A stretch of 64,000 bases of DNA from Zunongwangia pacifica (GCF_023499215.1 NZ_JAKHSK010000013.1:1-64000); one strand, 5' to 3'; positions 51,037 to 60,806 are shown, counted from the first letter of the stretch. The notes: generated from the sequence alone by a model not told the origin. Program-made: numbers and translations.

Positions 51037-52011
51037 ATGTTAGCTATTACAGAGTATAGGGAGGTTTTTTTAAAATATCTTGAAGAAAAAATAACAATTA
51101 AAGAACCTGCTAATCTTTATGAACCAATGGTTTATATCCTTGGTTTAGGAGGGAAAAGGTTGCGACCTGTATTGGTGTTAATGGCTACAGAAATTTTTGA
51201 TAAAGATTATAGAGAGGCTTTAGATGCTTCCCTGGCGATCGAAATTTTCCATAATTTTTCCTTGGTTCACGATGATATCATGGACGATGCTCCTTTGCGA
51301 AGAGGGAAGCAAACCGTTCACGAAAAATGGGATGTTAATACCGGGATTCTTTCTGGTGATGCCATGCTTATAAATGCTTACCAGCTTTTTGAAAATTACG
51401 AAGGCAATACTTTTAAAGAATTGGCGCAACTTTTTACCAAAACAGCGATAGAAGTTTGTGAAGGACAGCAATATGATATCGACTTTGAAACCAGGGACGA
51501 TGTAAGTATAGAAGATTATCTTAAGATGATCGAATATAAAACCGCTGTGCTGGTAGGAGCCTCTTTACAAATGGGAGCTATTGTAGCGGGGGTAGATGAA
51601 GATTGTAAAAAAGCTATTTATCAATTTGGAAGACTTTTAGGGATTGCTTTTCAGCTACAGGATGATTATTTGGATGCCTTTGGCGATCCAAAAACGTTTG
51701 GTAAGCAGGTAGGAGGCGATATTATAGAAAATAAGAAGACATTTTTATATCTAAAATCACTGGAAGTTGCTACTGAAGATGACGCAAAGCAATTAGAATA
51801 CCTATATTCTATAAGTCCCGGGGATAATTCTGCGAAAATTGAGACCGTGAAATCTATTTTTCAAAAAAGCGGTGCTGCACAATTAACGAAAGAGGAGATC
51901 GAAAAATATACGATCATGGCTTTTGAAGTTTTAGAAAATACTTCTATTGCTGAAGAAAAGAAAAAACCATTGCGTGATTTCGGAAATATGCTCATGAACC
52001 GTACGGTTTAA
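51037..52011 (+). CDS. Polyprenyl (isoprenyl diphosphate) synthase
   Basis: 324 residues from ATG 51037. An 82-codon upstream extension is rejected: it would run through the promoter and antisense to tetR. First aspartate motif DDIMD at 79-83 (VHDDIMDDAPLRRGKQTVH), second FQLQDDYLDAFGD, and GGKRLRP at the start. It condenses isopentenyl units with allylic diphosphates. Phe74, five residues before DDIMD, is bulky and favours short products (C15-C20), but this is inference. It is divergent from the efflux operon across a shared control region. Confidence 0.93.
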   Translation: MLAITEYREVFLKYLEEKITIKEPANLYEPMVYILGLGGKRLRPVLVLMATEIFDKDYREALDASLAIEIFHNFSLVHDDIMDDAPLRRGKQTVHEKWDVNTGILSGDAMLINAYQLFENYEGNTFKELAQLFTKTAIEVCEGQQYDIDFETRDDVSIEDYLKMIEYKTAVLVGASLQMGAIVAGVDEDCKKAIYQFGRLLGIAFQLQDDYLDAFGDPKTFGKQVGGDIIENKKTFLYLKSLEVATEDDAKQLEYLYSISPGDNSAKIETVKSIFQKSGAAQLTKEEIEKYTIMAFEVLENTSIAEEKKKPLRDFGNMLMNRTV

Positions 52012-52310
52012 GTTTTAGAAAATTTTTAGTTTTCAGGTTTTTAGAGGAATTTAAAAATAAAAAGCCTGTAAAGTTAAAACCATCTTATATTATCCGGTTT
52101 TATTTAAATTTTAATCTCTTTCTAATTTTCTTTTCAATTTAAATTATCATATTCGTAATAGATAGTGCGATTTGGTACGCAAGATGCTTTGTCGCTATGT
52201 TAAAATTTTTTTAATGTATAAAATAAAACTATTGAATGCTACAAGCAGTTTTTTGTAAAAATCGTAGTTTTGCAATGTTTTACACTTTATAGAAACATTA
52301 GTTTCCACTT
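52012..52310. other. Intergenic region upstream of odhA
   Basis: AT-rich, no coding frame. It holds a candidate -7 element TAGTTTTG (52265-52272) 38 bases before the odhA ATG, without a convincing -33 TTG. I see no clear hairpin terminator for the synthase gene. Confidence 0.45.
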
Positions 52311-55082
52311 ATGGACAGATTTTCATTTCTAAATGCCGCGCATACTGCATATTTTGCCGAATTATACGATCAATATTTACAATACCCAGATAGCGTAGAG
52401 CCCAGTTGGAGGGCTTTTTTTCAGGGTTTTGATTTTGGGATGGAGCAAAATGGTGTTTCATCAGAAACTTTAAGAGAAGCTCCTGTATCGATTGAGGAGG
52501 GCGAAATGCCCGAGCATGTGTACAAAGAGTTTCAGGTTGTAAGGCTTATTGATGGATACCGTACTCGCGGGCATTTATTCACAAAAACAAACCCGGTTAG
52601 GGAAAGAAGACATTACGAACCAACGCTTAATATAGAGAGTTTTGGTTTAAGTAAGGACGATTTAGACACCACTTTTGGTGCGGGGGATATTTTAGGCATT
52701 GGTCCTAAAAAGCTAAAAGAGATTATTCAGCACCTGGAAAATATATACTGTGATGCCATTGGGGTAGAGTATATGTTTATTCGTAAACCTGAAGAAATCG
52801 ATTGGATTCAGAAAAAGCTGAATGTCAACGAAAATCATCCTGATTTTGATTCAGATAGGAAAAAGCAAATTCTTAGAAAGCTTAACGAAGCTGTTTCTTT
52901 TGAAGGATTTTTACATAGAAAATATGTTGGGCAAAAGCGATTCTCTTTAGAAGGAGGAGAAACTTTAATCCCTGCATTAGATGCTTTGATTGAAGGAGCC
53001 GCAGAAAAAGGAGTTAAAGATTTTGTAATGGGAATGGCTCACCGTGGTCGTTTAAATACACTTACAAATATCTTTGGTAAATCTGCCAAAGATATCTTTA
53101 GCGAATTTGATGGTAAAGACTATGAGCAGGATATTTTTGATGGTGATGTAAAATATCATTTAGGTTGGACGTCTTGCCGCCATACACAAAGCGGTAAGGA
53201 AATTAATATCAATATTGCACCAAACCCTTCACATTTAGAAACGGTAGGGCCGGTTGTAGAAGGTATTGCCAGGGCCAAAAGAGATCGAAGATATAGCGGA
53301 GATCCATCTAAAGTGTTGCCAATCCTGGTGCATGGTGATGCTGCCGTTGCTGCGCAAGGCGTAGTTTACGAGGTGGTGCAAATGGCTAAGCTAGATGGTT
53401 ACGAAAACGCTGGTACTATTCATATTGTAGTAAATAACCAGATAGGTTTTACTACTAATTATTTAGATGCCAGATCGTCTACCTATTGTACAGATGTGGC
53501 TAAAGTCACGTTATCGCCGGTACTTCATGTAAATGCAGATGATGCAGAAGCTGTTGTGCATGCTGTGCTTTTTGCTTTAGATTTTAGAATGGAATTTAAA
53601 CGAGATGTATTTATAGACCTATTAGGCTATAGAAAATACGGTCACAACGAGGGTGATGAGCCAAGATTTACGCAGCCTAAGCTTTATAAAGCAATAGCAA
53701 AGCATAAAAATGCCAGAGATATTTATGCTGAAAAATTGATAAAAGCCGGGGTGATTGAAGAATCTTATATCGAAAAGCTTGAAGATGATTATAAGAAAAA
53801 GCTTGAAGAAGATTTAGAAGACTCCCGAAAAGAGGATACAACCCGAATCACTCCTTTTATGGAAGATGAATGGGGTGGCTACGAAAATGTTCAGGAAGAT
53901 CGCATGATGGAAGCTGTTGATACTACTGTGAAAATTGAAGAGCTAGACCGTGTGGCAAAGGCCATTTCTAAGTTACCAGAAGGCAAGAAGTTTTTACGTA
54001 AGATTGAAAAAATAATCAACTTACGGGAGCAAATGTACTTTGAAGATAATAAGCTAGATTGGTCTATGGGAGAGCATTTAGCTTATGGAACTCTTATGGC
54101 CGAAGGTTATAATATAAGAATTAGCGGTCAGGATAGCGAAAGGGGAACATTCTCACACCGTCACGCCGTATTAAAAGTTGAAGATAGCGAAGAAGAAATT
54201 ATTCTTCATAATAATATTGAAGGAAGGGAAGGAGATTTCTTTGTATATAATTCTCCATTATCTGAATATGGGGTTGTAGGATTTGATTATGGTTATGCGA
54301 TGGCAAGCCCAAATACGTTAACCATCTGGGAAGCGCAATTTGGGGATTTTGTGAATGGCGCACAGATTATGATCGATCAATATATCTCGGCAGCAGAAGA
54401 TAAGTGGAAATTACAAAACGGGCTGGTAATGTTCCTTCCGCATGGTTACGAAGGGCAGGGAGCAGAGCATTCTTCAGCAAGAATGGAGCGTTTCCTTCAG
54501 CTTTGTGCTAAGGATAATATGTTCGTTGCCGATGTTACGACTCCGGCCAACATGTTTCATTTGCTAAGAAGACAAATGAAGTTTGGTTTCAGGAAACCAC
54601 TTATTATATTTACTCCCAAGAGTTTATTGAGACATGCTAAAGTGATTTCTACTAAAGAAGACTTAGCAGAAGGATCCTTCCAAATGGTAATTGATGATCC
54701 AGAAGCTAATGTAGATAAAGTTAAGACTTTAGTGTTCTGTACTGGTAAGTTCTATTACGATCTTTTAGAGTATAAAGAGGAAAATGATCGTGAAGATGTG
54801 GCCTTGGTAAGAGTGGAACAATTATTCCCGCTTCCGGTAGAGAAGATGAAAGAGATCATGAGCAAATATAAAAACGCAGATGATGTGGTATGGGCTCAGG
54901 AAGAACCTAAAAATATGGGGGCGTACGGGCATATGCTAATGCATATCCACGAGGCAAAGCAGTTTAGATGTTGTAGCCGTAAATTCTACGGATCTCCTGC
55001 CGCCGGTAGCTCGGTACGTTTCAAGAAAAGACATCAACGAGTGATCGATAGTGTTTTTGATAAATCATTAACTGAAGAATAA
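52311..55082 (+). CDS. sucA: 2-oxoglutarate dehydrogenase E1 component
   Basis: 923 residues, thiamine-diphosphate-dependent decarboxylase of the TCA cycle. N-terminal E2-binding motif FLNAAHTAYFAELYDQYLQYPDSVEPSW. Active-site region GMAHRGRLNTL; TPP/Mg motif HGDAAVAAQGVVYEVVQM...NNQIGFTT. Transketolase-type pyrimidine domain GHLAYGTLMAEGYNIRISGQDSERGTFSHRHAV, and a C-terminal domain with WAQEEPKNMGAYGHM. Close to E. coli length (933). Followed after 55 bases by sucB in the same direction, the usual pairing; the shared E3 is elsewhere. Confidence 0.97.
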   Translation: MDRFSFLNAAHTAYFAELYDQYLQYPDSVEPSWRAFFQGFDFGMEQNGVSSETLREAPVSIEEGEMPEHVYKEFQVVRLIDGYRTRGHLFTKTNPVRERRHYEPTLNIESFGLSKDDLDTTFGAGDILGIGPKKLKEIIQHLENIYCDAIGVEYMFIRKPEEIDWIQKKLNVNENHPDFDSDRKKQILRKLNEAVSFEGFLHRKYVGQKRFSLEGGETLIPALDALIEGAAEKGVKDFVMGMAHRGRLNTLTNIFGKSAKDIFSEFDGKDYEQDIFDGDVKYHLGWTSCRHTQSGKEININIAPNPSHLETVGPVVEGIARAKRDRRYSGDPSKVLPILVHGDAAVAAQGVVYEVVQMAKLDGYENAGTIHIVVNNQIGFTTNYLDARSSTYCTDVAKVTLSPVLHVNADDAEAVVHAVLFALDFRMEFKRDVFIDLLGYRKYGHNEGDEPRFTQPKLYKAIAKHKNARDIYAEKLIKAGVIEESYIEKLEDDYKKKLEEDLEDSRKEDTTRITPFMEDEWGGYENVQEDRMMEAVDTTVKIEELDRVAKAISKLPEGKKFLRKIEKIINLREQMYFEDNKLDWSMGEHLAYGTLMAEGYNIRISGQDSERGTFSHRHAVLKVEDSEEEIILHNNIEGREGDFFVYNSPLSEYGVVGFDYGYAMASPNTLTIWEAQFGDFVNGAQIMIDQYISAAEDKWKLQNGLVMFLPHGYEGQGAEHSSARMERFLQLCAKDNMFVADVTTPANMFHLLRRQMKFGFRKPLIIFTPKSLLRHAKVISTKEDLAEGSFQMVIDDPEANVDKVKTLVFCTGKFYYDLLEYKEENDREDVALVRVEQLFPLPVEKMKEIMSKYKNADDVVWAQEEPKNMGAYGHMLMHIHEAKQFRCCSRKFYGSPAAGSSVRFKKRHQRVIDSVFDKSLTEE

Positions 55083-55137
55083 TTAAATTTGAATAAATTT
55101 TCTGGGATAACCAGAATACAAAATAAAAAAGAAGAAC

Positions 55138-56403
55138 ATGGCCTTAGAAATGAAAGTTCCATCCCCCGGTGAATCTATAACCGAAGTAGAAATCGCAGAA
55201 TGGTTGGTAGAAGATGGGGACTACGTTGAAAAAGATCAGGCAATTGCCGAAGTCGATAGTGATAAAGCTACCTTAGAATTACCTGCTGAAGCAAGCGGAA
55301 TTATCACGCTTAAAGCAGAAGAGGGTGATACCGTTGCAGTAGGGGAAGTAGTATGCCTAATCGATACTGAAGCAGAAAAACCTGGAGGTGGTGAATCTGC
55401 CGAAGAAGAGGTGAAGGAACAACAGGAAAAGAAAGAATCTAAGGAAGATAGCGACAAAGCACCTGCAAAAACTGAAGAGCCTTCAAAATCTTCAACACCT
55501 TCACAAAAGCAGGATGATGGTACTTATGCAACAGGAAGTCCTTCCCCAGCGGCTAAAAAGATTTTGGACGAAAAAGGAATCGATCCTAAATCTGTAAGCG
55601 GTAGTGGTAAGGATGGAAGAATAACAAAAGAAGATGCAGTTCAGGCAAAAGCGTCTATGGGAACTCCGGGACCAGGAAAACGTGGAGAATCTCGTAAGAA
55701 AATGTCGATGCTTCGACGCAAAGTTGCAGAGCGTTTAGTTGCCGCAAAAAGCGAGACCGCTATGCTTACTACTTTTAACGAAGTAGACATGTCTGCGATT
55801 TATGCATTAAGAAAAAAATACAAAGAAGAGTTTAAAGATAAGCACGGGGTGAGTTTAGGATTTATGTCCTTCTTTACACTGGCTGTGGTTAGAGCTTTAG
55901 AGATGTATCCTGATGTGAACTCTATGATTGATGGAGATTTTCAGGTAAAATACGATTATAAAGATATTAGTATTGCGGTTTCCGGACCAAAAGGTTTAAT
56001 GGTGCCAGTGGTTAGAAATGCTGAAAACTTAAGCTTTAGAGGGGTAGAGGAAGAAGTAAAACGCCTGGCGCTTAAAGCTCGTGATGGTAAAATTACGGTA
56101 GATGAAATGACTGGTGGTACGTTTACGATTACCAATGGTGGTGTTTTTGGATCGATGATGTCTACGCCAATTATTAATCCTCCGCAAAGTGGTATTTTAG
56201 GAATGCACAATATCGTAGATCGTCCTGTAGCGATCGATGGTCATGTTGAAATTAGACCAATGATGTATGTTGCGCTTTCTTACGATCACAGGATTGTTGA
56301 TGGTAGGGAGTCTGTTGGTTTCTTGGTAGCTGTAAAAGAAGCTATAGAGAACCCAGAAGAATTACTTATGGATAACGATGTTAAGAGAGCTTTAGAGCTT
56401 TAA
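55138..56403 (+). CDS. sucB: 2-oxoglutarate dehydrogenase E2 (dihydrolipoyl succinyltransferase)
   Basis: 421 residues. Lipoyl domain 1-80 with the lipoylated Lys43 in DSDKAT. An acidic, Ser/Lys-rich linker follows (about 82-125). The peripheral subunit-binding domain is about 130-165 ([22 protein letters not shown]), and the catalytic domain carries His384 and Asp388 in SYDHRIVDG. Core of the 2-oxoglutarate dehydrogenase complex. An IS1182-family element begins 25 bases after the stop, so the native terminator may have been displaced. Confidence 0.96.
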   Translation: MALEMKVPSPGESITEVEIAEWLVEDGDYVEKDQAIAEVDSDKATLELPAEASGIITLKAEEGDTVAVGEVVCLIDTEAEKPGGGESAEEEVKEQQEKKESKEDSDKAPAKTEEPSKSSTPSQKQDDGTYATGSPSPAAKKILDEKGIDPKSVSGSGKDGRITKEDAVQAKASMGTPGPGKRGESRKKMSMLRRKVAERLVAAKSETAMLTTFNEVDMSAIYALRKKYKEEFKDKHGVSLGFMSFFTLAVVRALEMYPDVNSMIDGDFQVKYDYKDISIAVSGPKGLMVPVVRNAENLSFRGVEEEVKRLALKARDGKITVDEMTGGTFTITNGGVFGSMMSTPIINPPQSGILGMHNIVDRPVAIDGHVEIRPMMYVALSYDHRIVDGRESVGFLVAVKEAIENPEELLMDNDVKRALEL

Positions 56404-56427
56404 AGATCTCTCTTCCATGTTCAAATA

Positions 56428-58149
56428 AAAAGAGGCTGTCTAAAAAGTATTTAGATGGTCTTTTTTTAATTATAGATGTTTTGTGAGAAGGAATCGCTTC
56501 TTCTTTTTGTAAATCTTCTTTCTGATGAAAAAAGGCAAAGAGCCCCTTCTTATACAATACTAAATTTTCTTAAGTTGTGCGCCATAGCTATTAATCCTAT
56601 TTCAGTAGTTACTTTATCCATTCCCCGTAACATAAACCGTTTAAAGCCCATGTTCTGCTTGATGTTCCCAAAGACGGCTTCTACATCCCAGCATCTTCTT
56701 TTGCGATGTGCTATTCCCTCTTCACTTAGTAGTAGGGTCCTGGCTTTTTCCTTGAGGCGAACCAGATGGTGATTACGTTCGATGGCCCTGTTCCCTTTGG
56801 CTTTATGACAGCTGCCCCGCAAAGGGCATCCCTTGCAGTTGGTGGCCTGGTAACGATGGATCTGCTGCTTAAAGCCAGTAGTGGTTTCACTGTGATAACT
56901 TCCTACTTTCTTCATCGCCTGGCCCATGGGGCAATAATACGTATCGGTCTCCTTATTATAAAACAGATTGTCCGGGTGGAATGGGTTTTCCCGGTGTTTT
57001 TTATCGCGTTGTTCTTTATGGAAGTAGTTATATTTTACAAAAGCAGTAATATTCTTCTCTTCTAAATCTGTGTAATTTTCTTCGCTGCCATATCCGGCAT
57101 CAGCTGTAAGGGTTTGAGGAGTTTGATCATAGGATTCAATGTGATCCTTAAGGTGGTCTTTTAAAGTGGTAGTATCAGCAGTAGTTTGAGCCAGGGTGTA
57201 GTTGGTGATAAATTGATTGTTTGTAGAAGCCTGAAGGTTATACCCGGGTTTTAGCTGCCCGTTTTGCATAGCATCATCTTTCATCCGCATAAATGTGGCA
57301 TCGGGGTCAGTCTTGCTATAGCTGTTACGTTTGCCCAGAATAGCTTCCTGCTCATTGTACTTCTGTAGGTTCTTTGGCCAGTTCTTTTTGGCATAATCCA
57401 GCTTTTGTTTAACCTTCTTATCAATCTTCTTGTCTTTCAATGCTTCATTGATGGTATCGATGGTCTGGGCTACTTTTTCTGGATCAATCTCTCCAAAATA
57501 GGGCTGGTTGGGAAGCATTTGCTCTTCAGCATAAACCTTCTCCACGTAAGACCAGAGTTCCTTGAGCTGTTTTTTGATTCGCTCCTTACCGGCCTTGATG
57601 GATTTGCCCCACACGAAGGTGTAGCGGTTGGCATTGGCCTCGATCTTGGTACCGTCCACAAATAGTTCTTTTAAGGATAATATGCCCTGATCAGCTAATA
57701 AAAGCACCACTTGGTTGAAAATATTTTTGAACTTCCCTTTTAAACGTTTGCCCCTAAAATCATTAATGGTATTATGATCGGGCTTGCTTTGACCACTGAG
57801 CCACATAAAATGAACGTTCTCCAAAAGGGCCTGTTCTATTCTACGCGAGGAATACATATTGCGCAGGTAAGCATAGATGGTCACCTTGAGCAGCATACGG
57901 GGATGGTAACTGGAAGTACCTCCTCCTTTGTAACTTCGCTCAAGCTCGGCGATGTCGATTTGATCAATAATCGTATTAACGGTTCTAACAGGATGATTTA
58001 AAGGAACCAAATCATCATAACTGGGAGGTAAAAGAATTAACTGCGACTGGTCATAGGTCTTAAATACAACTTTAGCTTTCACTACATCAAAATAATAAAG
58101 AACTTAAAATAATCCAACAAAAAAGCTGCCTTTTCAGACAGCCTCTTTT
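56428..58149. mobile_element. Intact IS1182-family insertion sequence
   Basis: About 1.72 kb, bounded by terminal inverted repeats AAAAGAGGCTGTCTAAAAAG (56428-56447) and its reverse complement at 58130-58149 (one difference in the 20 bases shown). It contains one full transposase gene on the minus strand. I could not identify a target-site duplication. It lies between sucB and a small membrane-protein gene, disrupting no evident reading frame. The MITE at 27167-27303 has the same ends. Confidence 0.88.
56550..58082 (-). CDS. IS1182-family DDE transposase
   Basis: 510 residues. N-terminal DUF772-type region (LVPLNHPVRTVNTIIDQIDI ... YHPRMLLKVTIYAYLRNMYSSRRIE), then the DDE nuclease domain: first Asp in LKELFVDGTKIEANANRYTFVW, second in LTADAGYGSEENY, Glu in DVEAVFGNIKQNMGFKRFMLRG. 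A Cys-containing block (CKGCPLRGSCHKAKG) is typical of the family. GTG start at 58082, since the only upstream in-frame codons before a stop lack ATG. No frameshift, so probably active. Confidence 0.93.
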   Translation of the reverse strand: MKAKVVFKTYDQSQLILLPPSYDDLVPLNHPVRTVNTIIDQIDIAELERSYKGGGTSSYHPRMLLKVTIYAYLRNMYSSRRIEQALLENVHFMWLSGQSKPDHNTINDFRGKRLKGKFKNIFNQVVLLLADQGILSLKELFVDGTKIEANANRYTFVWGKSIKAGKERIKKQLKELWSYVEKVYAEEQMLPNQPYFGEIDPEKVAQTIDTINEALKDKKIDKKVKQKLDYAKKNWPKNLQKYNEQEAILGKRNSYSKTDPDATFMRMKDDAMQNGQLKPGYNLQASTNNQFITNYTLAQTTADTTTLKDHLKDHIESYDQTPQTLTADAGYGSEENYTDLEEKNITAFVKYNYFHKEQRDKKHRENPFHPDNLFYNKETDTYYCPMGQAMKKVGSYHSETTTGFKQQIHRYQATNCKGCPLRGSCHKAKGNRAIERNHHLVRLKEKARTLLLSEEGIAHRKRRCWDVEAVFGNIKQNMGFKRFMLRGMDKVTTEIGLIAMAHNLRKFSIV

Positions 58150-58180
58150 AAGTTTTGGTTGGTTGGATAAAAAAATTAAG

Positions 58181-58291
58181 TTAAGAATAAACCAAATTTA
58201 GGATGTTTAAAAATATGATGCCTACAACAGCAACTATAAGAATATACGATGCAGGGTGAGGTTTTAATTGATCCTTCTTTTGGAAAAACAT
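58181..58291 (-). CDS. Small single-pass membrane protein (36 residues)
   Basis: ATG 58291 to TAA 58181 encodes 36 residues: a charged N terminus (MFFQKKDQLKPHPAS) and one strongly hydrophobic helix (about 16-33, YILIVAVVGIIFLNILNL). A full consensus promoter lies 20 bases upstream on the same strand, which makes expression likely. It ends 32 bases from the IS1182 element and was left untouched by the insertion. Function unknown; no paralogue recognised in the window. Confidence 0.6.
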   Translation of the reverse strand: MFFQKKDQLKPHPASYILIVAVVGIIFLNILNLVYS

Positions 58292-58311
58292 AAATCTAAC
58301 ATTGTTTGTCC

Positions 58312-58342
58312 CAAATGTAGGTTTAAATACATAGATGCAAAA
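58312..58342 (-). promoter_or_regulatory. Promoter of the 36-residue membrane protein
   Basis: On the minus strand TTTTG (plus 58338-58342), an 18-base spacer, then TACATTTG (plus 58312-58319), a consensus match. The predicted leader is about 13-15 bases. Confidence 0.6.
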
Positions 58343-58355
58343 GGGGAGAAACCCC

Positions 58356-58793
58356 CTATTTAAGGAATAAATTTTTAGATTTATAATCTATAATTGCTTT
58401 TCCTTTTTTTAGGATATCTGCACCAATAATACCGTGAACTTTCTCTGCATCGTGCTGCAAAAGAGCCTCGTTAACGTGGCGAAGATCAAATAGAACCAGA
58501 TCTGTTTTTTTCTTTTTCCAGCCGCTAATTTCCATTTTGTTTTTTTGCGAAATCTGGGTAAGCATATTAGAGGCGCCTGCCCCCGCAGCTTTTACATCGC
58601 TATCTTCTGGTAAAAGATCAAAATGTTCTATGCTATCTATTCCTACACAGGTGCTGGAAGCCCCAGTATCTAAAATAAAATTGCCTTCAATATTGTTGAT
58701 TTTTGCCTTAACTTCTAGATGATTGGTTTTGGTAAACTTAAATTTGATGCTTTTATATCCTTTTTCTTTTAGGATTTTCTTGAAACTCGCCAT
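58356..58793 (-). CDS. Retropepsin-like (clan AA) aspartic protease
   Basis: 145 residues, single-domain aspartyl protease that would act as a dimer. The active site is Asp42 in FILDTGASSTCVG. A psi-loop region (VHGIIGADILKKGKAIIDYKSKNLFL) closes the fold. No signal peptide, so it appears cytoplasmic, with a basic N terminus. It is divergent from tatD across 54 bases. Substrate unknown. Confidence 0.88.
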   Translation of the reverse strand: MASFKKILKEKGYKSIKFKFTKTNHLEVKAKINNIEGNFILDTGASSTCVGIDSIEHFDLLPEDSDVKAAGAGASNMLTQISQKNKMEISGWKKKKTDLVLFDLRHVNEALLQHDAEKVHGIIGADILKKGKAIIDYKSKNLFLK

Positions 58794-58834
58794 TCTTTTC
58801 CGTTTTAGAGCAAAGATAGGTTTTCAAAATAAAT

Positions 58835-58842
58835 TATTTTTG
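58835..58842 (+). promoter_or_regulatory. -7 element of tatD, nearly leaderless
   Basis: TATTTTTG fits TAnnTTTG and ends five bases before the tatD ATG, the same distance as at mfd. No clear TTG -33 element. Confidence 0.5.
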
Positions 58843-58847
58843 CAGAT

Positions 58848-59615
58848 ATGGTAATAACAGATACACATACACATTTATACAGCGAATCTTTTGATGAAGA
58901 TCGTGATGAGATGATACAAAGAGCGATACAGGCTAAGGTGGAACGATTTTTCATCCCTGCAATCGATTCTACTTATGCCGAAAGAATGTACAATCTCGAA
59001 AAGTCATTTCCAGATCACGTGCATTTAATGATGGGATTGCATCCTACACATGTAAAGGAGAATTATAAAGAAGAGCTTCAATTTGTCGAAAATCAATTTC
59101 AGCAAAGAGATTTTATTGCCGTAGGAGAAATTGGTATCGATTTATATTGGGATAAGAGTACACTTCAAATGCAGCAAGAAGCTTTTAGATATCAAATTAA
59201 GCTGGCTAAAAAATATAGATTACCTATTGTAATTCATTGCCGCGAAGCTTTTGAAGAGGTTTTTGAGATTTTGGAAGAGGAAAAGGGAGAAGATCTCTTC
59301 GGTATTTTTCACTGCTTTACCGGTACTTTAAAAGATGCCAAAAGAGCGATTTCTTATAATCTAAAACTGGGGATTGGTGGCGTTGTGACATTTAAAAATG
59401 GCAAGATCGATCAGTTTTTAGGAGATATCCCTTTAAAACATATCGTTTTAGAGACCGATGCACCTTATCTTGCACCAACGCCGTTTAGAGGAAAGAGAAA
59501 TGAATCTTCTTATATTGTTAATGTTGCTGAAAAATTAGCGGAAATTTATGACGAGCCTATAAAGGAAATTGCTAAAATCACAACGCAGAATTCAAAAGAT
59601 ATATTCGGTATTTAA
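58848..59615 (+). CDS. tatD: TatD family metal-dependent hydrolase (DNase)
   Basis: 255 residues, TIM-barrel metallohydrolase. Metal ligands: TDTHTHL (HxH), Glu in AVGEIGIDLYW, VIHCREAF, FHCFTG and the C-terminal ETDAPYLAP. Family members act as 3'-5' exonucleases or deoxyribonucleases in DNA repair and D-aminoacyl-tRNA quality control; the exact substrate here is not determined. First of three closely spaced genes with the acyltransferase (48-base gap) and asparaginase. Confidence 0.94.
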   Translation: MVITDTHTHLYSESFDEDRDEMIQRAIQAKVERFFIPAIDSTYAERMYNLEKSFPDHVHLMMGLHPTHVKENYKEELQFVENQFQQRDFIAVGEIGIDLYWDKSTLQMQQEAFRYQIKLAKKYRLPIVIHCREAFEEVFEILEEEKGEDLFGIFHCFTGTLKDAKRAISYNLKLGIGGVVTFKNGKIDQFLGDIPLKHIVLETDAPYLAPTPFRGKRNESSYIVNVAEKLAEIYDEPIKEIAKITTQNSKDIFGI

Positions 59616-59663
59616 ACTGAAATTAGTTAATTTTTTGTTCATTTGCTATAATAAGCCAGACAC

Positions 59664-60806
59664 GTGCAAGACTTTGAAGAGATAAGATTTTATAACGAAA
59701 AGGAGGTTCAAGAATCTCTTGAGCATTACATTAAGCATCCGATGATGAAGGCACTCCTTCATTTTACATTTCCGGAGAAAACTTCAGGAGAAATAAAGGA
59801 TATCGTGCTTAGCTGTAAAAGTATTCGTGATTTTCAAACCAAAATCATCTACCATTCTGTAGGGAAAATTATAGAAAAAAGTACCGACGGAGTGACGGAT
59901 AGCGGATTTGAAAAACTGAAGCCCGGTGAATCCTATTTCTTTTTATCTACACACCGTGATATTATTCTGGATACTTCTTTGCTAAATTATACCTTGTACA
60001 ATCATAATTTGGTAATGACGGCTTCAGCTATTGGTGATAACCTGGTGCAGAAGACTTTTCTGATGGCTTTATCGAAGCTGAATAGAAATTTCCTGGTACG
60101 TAGAAAGCTGAGTCCGCGTGAAATGCTGAAGAGTTCAATAGAGTTGTCTACTTTTATAAGAAAGATGCTTCTTGAAGATAAACGATCGGTTTGGATGGCG
60201 CAGCGCGAAGGAAGAACGAAGGATGGAAGCGATTACACCCAGCAGGGTGTTTTAAAAATGATAGGTATGGGAAAAGGAGATCTTAGTCTTACCGAATATT
60301 TTGGAAAACTTAAGATTGTTCCTATTTCGATATCGTATGAATTTGATCCTACCGATGTTTTGAAAATGCCAGAAATTCTTTCAAAAAGAATGAAAGAAAA
60401 ATACGTAAAAGCTCCCGATGAGGATTTTAAATCGATTATTCAGGGGATTTTAGGTATTAAAGGGAGGATTCATGTGAGTGCCGGAGATTTAATGGATACC
60501 AGTTTATTTTCAGAAATTGGTCATGATTTTGGATCGGTTAACGAGCAGCTTAAAGAGATTGCCAGTAAGGTAGATAGCGAGATTCATAAAAATTATAAAC
60601 TCTGGCCATCAAATTATATCGCGCATGATTTACTAAATAATACAGATCATTATTCGTCTAAATACACTTTTAAAGAGAAAAGACGTTTCGAAAGGCGACT
60701 TAAACGCCGTGTGGATTTTAAAAATTCTCTCGAGTTAAATAGTTACCTTTTGATGTATGCAAATCCTGTAATTAATAGAGAAGGATTGTATGGCGAAGAA
60801 AACTAA
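59664..60806 (+). CDS. PlsC-like acyltransferase
   Basis: 380 residues. Glycerolipid acyltransferase domain: STHRDIILDTSLL (His97, Asp103), a variant of the usual HxxxxD with one extra residue, and WMAQREGRTKDG in place of FPEGTRS. A long basic C-terminal region (KEKRRFERRLKRRV) may bind the membrane. It probably acylates lysophosphatidate or a related lipid at the inner membrane. GTG start 59664; the first ATG would remove 26 residues. It overlaps the asparaginase gene by 17 bases, a sign of coupling. Confidence 0.85.
   Translation: MQDFEEIRFYNEKEVQESLEHYIKHPMMKALLHFTFPEKTSGEIKDIVLSCKSIRDFQTKIIYHSVGKIIEKSTDGVTDSGFEKLKPGESYFFLSTHRDIILDTSLLNYTLYNHNLVMTASAIGDNLVQKTFLMALSKLNRNFLVRRKLSPREMLKSSIELSTFIRKMLLEDKRSVWMAQREGRTKDGSDYTQQGVLKMIGMGKGDLSLTEYFGKLKIVPISISYEFDPTDVLKMPEILSKRMKEKYVKAPDEDFKSIIQGILGIKGRIHVSAGDLMDTSLFSEIGHDFGSVNEQLKEIASKVDSEIHKNYKLWPSNYIAHDLLNNTDHYSSKYTFKEKRRFERRLKRRVDFKNSLELNSYLLMYANPVINREGLYGEEN

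Noticed and set aside
55236-55457. Minus-strand frame of 73 codons inside sucB
   Set aside because: Ser-rich shadow of the acidic Ser/Glu/Lys linker of the E2 protein; no start context or promoter.
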